From Ottelia alismoides (Eukaryota > Streptophyta > Magnoliopsida > Alismatales > Hydrocharitaceae): a DNA stretch of 64,000 bases. The translations under genes and the position numbers were made by a program. Shown piece after piece: positions 55,221 to 64,000 of the stretch. The stretch lies in the NCBI GenBank assembly GCA_037367405.1, contig JAZKJV010000090.1, forward strand, positions 248,001 through 312,000, in the 5' to 3' direction. Within the stretch, counting starts at the first letter, position 1, and the number at the start of each line of letters is the position of its first letter. The notes beneath the pieces were generated by a model, which was not told the origin of the DNA, did not search any database, and was given only the letters and a program-made list of their open reading frames with translations.

Positions 55221-58200
55221 GGATCCGACGAGACCATCCCGGATTCAGGTGGGGGAGTGGAGGTACCCAGCCCCAGCAACAACCATCTGGCCAGGGAGGC
55301 CAGTACAGCCAGCAGAGGGATCACCAGCAGCAGCAGCCCCCAATTTACCAGTCACATCAACAATCTTCCTTCGTTCCTCATCCCTATCAGCAGGCACAGT
55401 CTTGGAGGCGAGAGCAGCCTCATCAGCCACACCAGCATCATCACCCTCCTACATACCCCTCTCAGCAGCAGCAGCACCAGTTGCAGCAGCCTCATTACCA
55501 GAGAGGCTACCCGTTGGGCTCTCATGGTCCACCATACGAGAGACCTGCCTTGGACGACATAGCCCGCCTCCTCACGGACCAGCAGGCTACTTTCAGACGG
55601 GAGATGGACGAGTTCCGCCAGGAGATGCGGGACATCGTGAGAGGAAAGTCCGCCATTCCTGCCCAGATAGAGCCGAATCCCAACAGCCTGAAGCGGAAAT
55701 CTGAACATGTAGCTTGTACTGAGTATACCACTCCTAGTGATGCATTTGGTGATATGACTGGATATCTGTTTGATACTGACTTTGTCACACTTAGGAGCGG
55801 TAGGATGCCAGCAGGCGGCGCCTCGTTTGAGCGACAGCATGAGGATACACCTAGAGCGCCAGAGGAGGAGGAGGAGAGCGGTACTGAGGCCGCACATGTT
55901 GATGATGGTGGTACTGATGCCACCAAGGATGTTTATTCCCCAGGCAGTGCTGAGGCCGCCACTTCACCAGTTCGAGGAGGTGGTACTGATGCCACCCGAG
56001 TTGCCGAGCCAGAGCACGGTACTGAGGCCACGAGTCTTCCAGCTGAGCCAGCCGATGGTGGTACTAATGCCACCAGACTTCATATAGAGAGATCTGTTGT
56101 TTTTCCTTCCACTGATGTACCTCTGAACAGTTCTGTGAATAAAGAAAAGGGTTTATTTTCTTCTGGTCCCACTGTGGTGCATGATGTATGTGTGGATCCG
56201 GTTGTCAAACCGCCTAGACACTTTTCTAGTCCTTCATATGAGAAGGACCCAGTGATCCCCTTCCCTAGAGTCCTTCAGATGGGGAAGGGGAAGAAAAGAG
56301 AAAAAGATCCAAAAAAGAGAGAACAGGAGGAGTTCAGCCAGAGCATGATTGACAGATTTCACATACAGCTGACCCTTCAGGAGGCTTTGCAGCACATCCC
56401 CCTTCTTCAGCGATCGTTGAGAGACAGGACTACAGTCAGGAGGAGGAGGAGGAACCACCATTCAGAGATTCATGTGCTGACGAAAGCCACATGTTTCGCG
56501 ATTCAGAACCGTCTGCCGGCCAAGAGGACAGATTCAGGAGCCCCATATGTCAGATGTCACATTAGAGAGCAGAGGTTCGACCGTACTCTATTGGATAGCG
56601 GATCGTCTATCAACCTCCTTCCGGCAGCCCTTCTCGACCGCTTCGAGTTGGGCACTCTTAGACAGAGCAGGACAGTCCTTCAATTTGCTGATAGATCTGT
56701 CAAGAGGCCGAAGGGGTTGTTACGAGACATTGTCGTCACTATTCAGGGTTTGCAATTCCCCGTGGACTTCGTAGTGTTGGACATGGAGATCCCTGATTCA
56801 GTGACCGATACCCCCATCATTTTAGGTCGCCCATTCTTGGCCACAGCCAAGGCAGTGACCGACCATGATAGCGGGAAGGTATACTTTCGCGTAGAGGGCG
56901 AAAACGTACAAATAGAGACGGTCGAGGACAGTAGAGCCAGAGAGAGATCATGCTCAGAGACCACTTCAGATACAGAGCAGCTGACAGATGCAGGGCTAGA
57001 CATCCACCAGGACTTTGACTTTGTGATCACAGACGATGAGGCAGTTTGGGCAGACCCAGCAGCACAGGCCATCCTCTCATTTTCAGACACCGCTGATGCA
57101 GAGATGACAGCAGAGGAGAGCTTGGAGAGCACATTCCTGGTTCAGGATACTACAGAGGCAGCAGAGCCGGTTCTCGACCGTGACACAGAGTTCAATTACG
57201 GTGGTACTGATGCCACCTTGTTTGATGCAGATCCCTCGGATTCAGAGTCTGATTGGGCAGATTGTGATGACTACATGCCAGATCTGATTTCCACTGAGCC
57301 TACAGTTGAGGAGGAGGTATATGCCGAGCAGATCAGAGACAGTTCCGTTGAGCAGCCTTCTCCAGATCCAGTTTGCGAAAGTACACTTTCAGTCTTCCGG
57401 ACAGATTTGGCAGCATACACGCGTCTTCTTTCGAAGCCAGATTTGCCAGCACCGAGTTGTCCAGAGCTGAAGCCACTTCCTTCATCGCTGAAGTATAGAT
57501 TCCTTGCAGGTGAGCATGAGATGTACCTAGTCATTATCTCAGCTGATTTGACTGGAGAGCAGGAATCCCGTCTGATGGGGGTTCTTGAAAAGAACCGCAA
57601 GGTAATAGGATGGAGCGTAGCAGATCTCCATGGGATTAGTCCGGCCCTGTGCTCCCACCATATCTATCTCGAGGATGAGGCGAAGCCATCGCGTGAGTTC
57701 CAGCGGCGGCTGAACCCAAATCTGAGAGAGGTTGTCATGAAGGAAATTTCGAAATGGTGGAGCGTCGATTTTATCTATCCCATCTCCGACTCCAAATGGG
57801 TCAGCGCTTTGCATGTGGTGCCCAAGAAGACGGCCATCACTACAGTGATTAGCGAGTCTGGAGAGGAGATTGCTACACGAGTACCCACTTCTTGGCGGGT
57901 TTGTGTTGACTACAGAAGACTCAACCAGGCCACCAAGAAGGATCATTTCCCCTGCCTTTTATTGATCAGATTATTGAGAGACTGGCAGGGAAGAGCCATT
58001 ATTGTTTTCTGGATGGGTACTCGGGCTACAACCAGGTGGCCATCGCTCCTGAGGATCAGGAGAAGACCATTACATGTCCCTTCGGCACATACGCCTTCCG
58101 ACGCATGCCATTTGGGCTATGCAACGCCCCTGCGACTTTTTAGAGTTGCATGCTGTCGATCTTTTCGGACATGGTAGGGGAGTGCTTAGAGGTCTTCATA

Positions 58201-58468
58201 GATGATTTCTCGGTTTACGGCGACGGATTCGACTCCTGTCTTGACTGCCTAGACCGAGTACTCCAGCGATGTATTGAGGTCCGCTTGGTTCTTTCTTGGG
58301 AGAAGAGTCATTTTATGGTGACTCAAGGGACGGTGCTTGGCCACATCATCTCCAACAGGGGCATGGAGGTTGATCCGGCCAAGGTTGATGTCATTAGAAA
58401 ACTCACACCACCGTCCAATTTGCGGTAGTTACGGTCTTTCCTGGGGCACGTCGGTTTCTATCGGCGGT
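55221..58468 (+). pseudogene. pol: Athila polyprotein: gag C-terminus, protease, reverse transcriptase
   Basis: A Gln/His/Pro-rich gag tail (55280-55520) leads to a coiled-coil segment and a region in which GGTDAT recurs. The aspartic protease has LLDSGSSINLLP (about 56590) and the ILGRPFLATA flap-side motif (56820). The reverse transcriptase starts near 57540 (IGWSVADLHGISPALCSHHI, LEDEAKPSREFQRRLNP, WRVCVDYRRLN). A 1-base frame loss at about 57950 is followed by CPFGTYAFRRMPFGLCNAP and the catalytic FIDDFSV at about 58197. TAG stops occur at 58141 and 58426. The family-specific wording of these motifs identifies Athila. RNase H and integrase are lost where the next LTR inserts. Confidence 0.9.
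55880..56075 (+). repeat. Recurring GGTDAT-coding motif
   Basis: GGTGGTACTGATGCCACC or close variants occur at 55909, 55980 and 56058 and again at 57200, alternating with GGTACTGAGGCC-type copies at 55881 and 56018. They encode GGTDAT and GTEA in the polyprotein frame. Confidence 0.85.
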
Positions 58469-61232
58469 TGATGACACGAAAACCCGAGCGACTAAGGTAT
58501 AAGGTACAGAAATTAGGTCATTGCGACCTCGGTCACTCAAAAAAAATCGAACCACTCGATGTGTCAATCAGTCGAACCTCGGTCACTCAGATATGTCAAT
58601 AAAAAAAAATCGAACCACTCGAAACAAATCAAACAATCAAAATACGAGAAGCGGTCCTGCTATGAGATTAACCTGGTATAGCACCCAGGGTCGAACTCAA
58701 GGAGCACGGGTTGGCCGAAGGCCTACAAAGTAGTAAAAATGAATAAAATAAAAGACAAAATATTTTTTAGTGGTTTTTAATGATTTTTATATTTTTTTGG
58801 GATTTTTAATATGTGAAGAAAATAAAAGAAAACAAAAACAATCACACTTTAGCAAATTATGTAATGCATCAAAAATCAAGCAAAAATTCAAACAAAAATA
58901 TTTTTATGTTTTTTAATATTTTTGGTGAATTTTTGGAATTTTTATGATGTATATTTTATTTTCTAAAAATCAAACAGTAGCAAAAATGCAAGGTACTGTC
59001 CAGCCAGGCCCAAAATCCCTAGATAAAATATCTAAGGACCTTAAAAGGGCCTGGAGGTATTTTTCCTGTAAACTAGGTAAAACAAGGAAAATTTGAGTAC
59101 CAAAATTATTGTTTTTGGGTTTTTAGGTTATTTAATAGAATTTTTAGGGGTTTTTAGGTGTTTTTAAGTTTTTATGGTTTTTAAGCAGTGAAAAATAGCC
59201 AAAAGTGGCTAGAAAATCAAGGAACACAAAATAAACAGTACCTCATTTTTATAGAATTTTTAGGAGGGTTTTTATATTTTTTTGGGGTTTTTAACTCTAG
59301 ACAGTAGCAAAAAGGTAGGTTTTTGAATTTTTAAAAATAGCAAACAAACTCAGAAATGTCCTCAAAAATCTACAAAAATCCTACACCATGGCAGGAGCCA
59401 TGTGTCAAATGTTCGTTGGATTTGGAGGTGATTTGATATTTTATTCAAAAATGACAAGAGGGTATTGTGCACAGGGACTGAAATGCAAATACCCAAAGTT
59501 CTGGGGGTCCAGGTGCAAAAGACCCAGCAAAACACGCGCGAGGCGTGTGCCTGGGGCACTCAGGGACCTCTATGTAATAAAAATAAGGTCTGGGGACTAA
59601 TTGGTAACACGTACCAAAAGTCCGAGGGTCTTAGTTGCAATTTACCCTAAAATAAACGCACATGCGGAATAAAACCATTCACAGGGGTATAAATGCAATT
59701 ATCAAAAAGCTTCTTTCATTTCAGAACCATCCAGAACTACAAGGGCATATGATGCAAATAACCCAAAAATACACGTGACGAAGCACGTGGCTCACACAGG
59801 CAGGGGTATATAAGCAAATACTCTAAAGTGCAGGGTCCATTGTGCAAATAAACCTAAAGCTAAATAACGTGCTTAAACATTTACAGGACTCAAATGAAAT
59901 AAAACAAAGATAAGGGCATAAGGGTAATTTACCCTTTATTAACTGTAGCTGACGGATGGCCGCCACGTGGCGATCGGACGGTTAGGAAAGGGGGCGGGTC
60001 TCAACGCTGCTGCTCTGGTCGATCCAATGGTCCAGGCCAGGACACGTGTGGATCTAACGGCCTGGATCTGTCTCCTCGGATCTGACGTCCACGTGCGCTC
60101 CAGAGATGGACGGTGCTCATCAAAACTTGAGCGAGGAGAGCAATCCAACGGCTCTCGAGGGTGCTGGATGAACTGATGGCCGGAGAACTTCGCCGGCCTC
60201 GTGAAGGCGCCTCCGGCCTCCTCTGCTGCGCCTGAAGATCGGAGAAGCTCCGGCGTGGAGATGCGCAGCTGCTGTGGGTCCCCGATGCCCCAACCGAGCT
60301 CGGATGAGCTCCGACGAGGGTGGCGGAGCTGAAGCTCCTGGGCTAGATGTCGAGAGGCCTCAGATGGCCTCGCTGGTCCTGCAAAACAGCTCAGAAACTT
60401 CGCGGGTCGAGGGCAAAGTGCCTCGACCCAGTTAGGCGGCGTGAAGGTGAAGGGTGCGTTGGTGTGGGCGAACCCCGGCGATGCGACGGTGAAGGGGTTC
60501 GAACCCCAGCTCCTGTGCGAGCTGGGTTGAACGGAGGGGCGGAGAAGGTGCGTGGAAGGAAGGCGGAGGTGATGGTGGATTCCGATGGTCGAACGGGAAG
60601 GCTAGGCGGTCGGAATCGGTGAAAATCGATGGCGGCGCGATTTAGGGCTAATCGGAAATTAGACTAAATGGAGGAGCTACGGGGCTACCTGGGTGGATGA
60701 ATAGACTGGGCTGGAGCTGGGGAAGCTCCCGGTCGTAGCCTCGAGGGATGTCTGGACCCGAGGCTCGGAGCTCGCACCACTGGCGGAGCTACGGCGGAGC
60801 TACTCGCTGGATCAGAGGTCCGACCACTCTCTCCTCTCTACGACACGGCCAACCTGGAGCTGTCACCTCGGGGGTGGCTGTGGAGGTCACGGGACGAAGG
60901 AATGGGGAGCCAAAGATAGCTAAAATGGGTGGCGGAGCTCGGAATATATATTATGGAGGGTCCGGAAAGCGGCGCGCGGGTAGGGCAATCTGGAGCGCGG
61001 ATCCCAAGGCGAAGGCTCCGGCGAGGGTGACGTATATGTCGTGCATGGATCTGACCCGGGGTTTAGGTGAGACTCAATCGGGTTTAGGTGCTAGAAATTA
61101 GGGAAATCGGGTCGGGCGCCCAAACCCGCGAGAAGTGGTCCTGGGGGGGGGGGGGGTAGTTGACCGGGCGGTCAACAATCCCAGGACCAGTAGGAAGCGG
61201 CCACGTGGCTGGATTTTGAAAGTAAAAATTAT
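58469..61232 (-). mobile_element. Athila-family LTR in reverse orientation, 5' end cut off
   Basis: On plus it starts TGATGACACGAAAACCCG directly after the reverse transcriptase region (SFLGHVGFYRR) and continues like the other reverse LTRs. Its candidate intron lies at 60379-60688 and its TATA region at about 60950. It stops at about 61232, where the Copia-type LTR begins, so the last 0.9 kb is missing. A run of 14 G occurs at about 61143-61156. Confidence 0.85.
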
Positions 61233-63869
61233 TGGAAATGCGAGCCCACGGCGAGCCATTATGCAATAAATGTTATTGCAATTCACTCCTTAATCTGAAA
61301 TGAAGAATACATAATTTGCATAATAGGTCCCTTAGTACAATTAGGGTTATGTACCATGGCCATCTTGATGATCATACAGCTGTTGATTCAACTATTGAAT
61401 CATAGAGGCTGGTGCTTGGGTGAATATCTAAAGAGTTAGATTGAGGACTCATCAAGCACCGTCAAATGATTGTTAAGAGATGATCTCCAGCCTGAGTAGG
61501 AGATGGCAATCCTTATCTCTGAAGGCTGATATCTGACCGACCTCTTGATGCAGGTCCTCTGCATAGGAATAGAGATTCGGAGGTGTCAGATTAGTTAGGT
61601 CAAAGAGTTGACTTAACGAGATCGAGATAACCAAAGTCCTATATCATATGCTGTCATGATATAGGCACGCATCCTCTGACCGGAGACAGATGTGTTGCTA
61701 TATGTCTAAGTATGTACATTTGGCAGACCAATAGGTTGATGACCTAATCAAGGTCTACACACCGGCGCGCTGGTGTGCATATAAGGGCATATGAGTAATA
61801 CGATCTCTCAAAGGGATCATACAGGTTCAGTTACTGAACCGGAAGACATGAGCTCACTCATGAGATATTGGGAAGAATCAAATTCCGTGCGCACGGTCGT
61901 CTCGCTTTGGAAGCTTGACTGAATTTATAGGTTTGATATATACTTTTGGAAAGTATATGATCAAGACCTAGGTATGATATATGCTTTTGGAAAGTATATG
62001 ATCGATACCGACTCCCAATGATCGAATGAGAAACTTACTGATAAAACCATGAAGTAGACAGTATAAAGTTGATCGAATACTTCGGGTTTAGTCTGAGTCT
62101 TCCAGTATGCAGGATGTACAGGTATTGGGAATACCTGAGGGTGATGTGATCATAAACGATTGTATAACCATGACGCTTCCATTCCTAGGGAGTGATGAAA
62201 CGGGTCTGGATTTTAGTGACTCCTCTCAGTAGAGAAGTGATCTGATCTTGGTCCAAGTATTGGACATTGATCTGAATGTGATTCAGATACAATGAGAAGA
62301 TTAGATTTACGGTCTTGATTTAATCAAGCATCTATGGGAGGCCCGCGATCTGGATTTGAGATACGATCTCAATATCCATGTCACTATACGTGGAACAATA
62401 CAATCGCCCTGTCCTTATCTCCAAGTATCTGCGGAGAAAGCGCATTATCCTTGAAGGAGTTCATGGATAATTCTATTGTTGATATATGTATCCGAGCATT
62501 GAGAAAATGGATAATTAAATGTGATTTAATTATCATGAGTAATATGAATTTGATTCATATTATAAAGAGAGTTATCTTAGATAATTAAATGAGATTTAAT
62601 TATCAAAGATGTAAATAATGTGAATGTGATTCATATTATTTGGACACAAGAGAATAGAGATCCAAGATGATTAAATATGATTTAATTATCATGGATATGA
62701 ATAATGTGGATAGCAATATCCATATTAGTCATATATATTATAAATGTGATTTATAATATATAAGAGAGAGCAATTTGTAATTTACATTTGTTAATTAAAT
62801 GTTAATGTGAATTGGATTCACATTGGACATCAAATTGAAAATGTAATTTACATTTTGTTTTGGGTTGTGAATGTGATTCACAATTTTTCAATGGCATGAT
62901 TGCAATGTTCACAAAATAAATTGGATTTATTTTTTGTGAAATAATTTGCAACAAAAGTTGTTGCAAATAATGGAGATTACATAAAAGGTGAAATAGCCAC
63001 CTTCCTAATGGAGGAGGGTGGACGGCCACCACTCCCATTAGGAAAGGGAGGCCGTCCCCCCTCTCCACATGGAAGGAGGCTTTCTCTCCTTTCATTATCT
63101 CCATGTATTGATGATTTAATTTTGTAATTAAATTGTGTTGATTTATCAACATATATTTAATTTAAATTAAATTAATTGTTGTTGTGTTTTTAGCAACAAA
63201 TCATGACCATTGAAAGAAACACAAATTGATGTGGACCATTGGATTTGTGTTGACACATGGATTGAGATCCATGGATCCCAAAACCCTATAAAAGGAGAGG
63301 CACCCCATTGCTCTTCTAGATACATAAGTGGAGGCAACAAATCTCTCTCTCTCATTCTCTCTACACGTCCTCTCTCCATCTCTCTCATGAGGCCGTCCAC
63401 CATGGATGCCCTAGAGAGGTTCTCCATCGCCGCGGCATCGTCGTTATGCTGCCCGATGGTTTGCTCGTGGATCTCCGTCTCCTTCGGTGCGCCCCGCTCG
63501 TGAAGAAGACATCGGATCTCGTGTGTCGAGATCAGGAGATCCGCCGCTTGGATCATCAACATGGATTGCGAGAAGCACGCGGTTCATCCCCGCGCTCGCA
63601 AGCGTCTCCTCCGACGGATCGGACTTGAGACAGGAGGTCTCTTCGTTTAGAGACTTGATCGCAACCACGCTTCAAGAGGTAAACCTAATACTTGGTTGTG
63701 GTTTAGACGAAACGATCCGAGAAGTGTTCTTGGATCATGTGGTTTCGTCGCATGAAAATTTTTTAATTTCCGCTGCATAGAACAACTAGTGCGACTAGTC
63801 GTTCTTCGTCGTATTCGATACGACGATCACGCTTCCGTGATGCGCTTGAGGATCTAACCATATCCTTCA
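61233..63869 (+). mobile_element. Copia-type 5' LTR, about 2.6 kb
   Basis: The right border is fixed by the tRNA-Met primer site at 63872; the LTR ends CCTTCA. The left border (TGGAAATGCGAG at 61233) is set where the Athila LTR similarity stops and is less sure. A TATA box lies at 63287-63295. The upstream part has a 50-bp tandem duplication (about 61930-62025) and a run of short near-palindromes (62515-62890). No gene is seen inside; the element body lies beyond the window. Confidence 0.75.
63287..63295 (+). promoter_or_regulatory. TATA box of the Copia-type LTR
   Basis: TATAAAAGG about 575 bp before the LTR end. A CT-rich leader (CTCTCTCTCTCATTCTCTC) follows at about 63343-63361, as expected near a plant transcription start. 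Confidence 0.7.
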
Positions 63870-63871
63870 AG

Positions 63872-63884
63872 TGGTATCAGAGCC
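63872..63884 (+). other. Primer-binding site, tRNA-Met type
   Basis: TGGTATCAGAGCC, the standard plant Copia priming site, two bases after the LTR end. Confidence 0.92.
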
Positions 63885-64000
63885 AGGTTGGTGTTTTTGG
63901 ATACGATCCATAAACCGAGGACGACTTGGGTTCATTAGGGTTTGCGAAAGTTTTCTTGCATTTCATTTTCGCATCTCTGTTTTGATATTATTTTCGGCAC

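Larger units (their letters stand above)
41460..58468 (+). mobile_element. Athila-type Ty3/gypsy element with internal inversion and nested insertions
   Basis: Reading left to right: the first 1.6 kb of the LTR (+), a leader with primer site (-), the last 1.9 kb of the LTR (-), then leader, gag, protease and reverse transcriptase (+). Flipping 43065-45550 restores one ordinary order of LTR, primer site, leader and gag. A reverse LTR of the same family (46657-55220) interrupts gag, and another replaces everything after the reverse transcriptase at 58469. The polyprotein belongs to the Athila lineage. Confidence 0.8.

Noticed and set aside
46652..55225. Target duplication around the reverse LTR in Athila gag
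   Set aside because: CATTC and GGATC do not match.

Overview
The window is nuclear DNA from a flowering plant. A monocot is likely but I cannot name the species: the one clearly intact gene is very GC-rich in its coding part, like many monocot genes, and sits in A+T-rich, transposon-packed DNA. Only two host loci look functional or recently functional. One is an ALOG-domain (LSH/G1-like) developmental regulator at about 31.5-33.5 kb. The other is a three-exon gene at 17985-20297 that encodes only the C-terminal part of a CDC5-like splicing protein, with an expanded coiled-coil repeat. A frameshifted fragment of an ERECTA-type receptor kinase lies just upstream of the second gene. No CRISPR array, rRNA gene or convincing tRNA gene is present. 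One 100-N assembly gap lies at 10673-10772.

Layout. 1-3350: a young non-autonomous LTR element (330-bp LTRs, tRNA-Met-type primer site, no pol genes), itself carrying a hAT-like insertion, sitting inside a decayed Ty3/gypsy element (3351-7316). 8236-9050: 5'-truncated RTE-type LINE with a perfect 15-bp target duplication. 9078-15247: Mutator-like element (MULE) with a minus-strand transposase, inverted repeats of at least 1.5 kb and a hAT-type insertion (11866-12690). 16.3-21.6 kb: ERECTA fragment and CDC5-like gene. 22-30.6 kb: gene-free stretch with several CACTA-type miniature elements, one split by a hAT-type element and one by a 1190-bp solo LTR, plus a long foldback element. 31-33.5 kb: the LSH/G1-like gene with a long 5'UTR intron. 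34.8-61.2 kb: A+T-rich heterochromatin-like block dominated by one Athila-type family with LTRs of about 3.6 kb: a solo LTR (37490-41155), an element whose 5' LTR and leader carry an internal inversion (41460-58468), and two more reverse-orientation LTRs inserted in it (46657-55220 and 58469-61232). One of those LTRs holds a chromodomain-type gypsy element (46967-51890). 61233-64000: long LTR and start of a Copia-type element with a classical tRNA-Met primer site.

The genes do not form a pathway. The window is best read as two host loci isolated in layered transposon insertions whose order can be reconstructed from target-site duplications. I found no clear new biological system. The most unusual observations are the CDC5 C-terminus-only gene with repeat expansion, the cryptic inversion in the Athila element, a candidate 310-bp intron conserved inside Athila LTRs, and the very long coding inverted repeats of the MULE.
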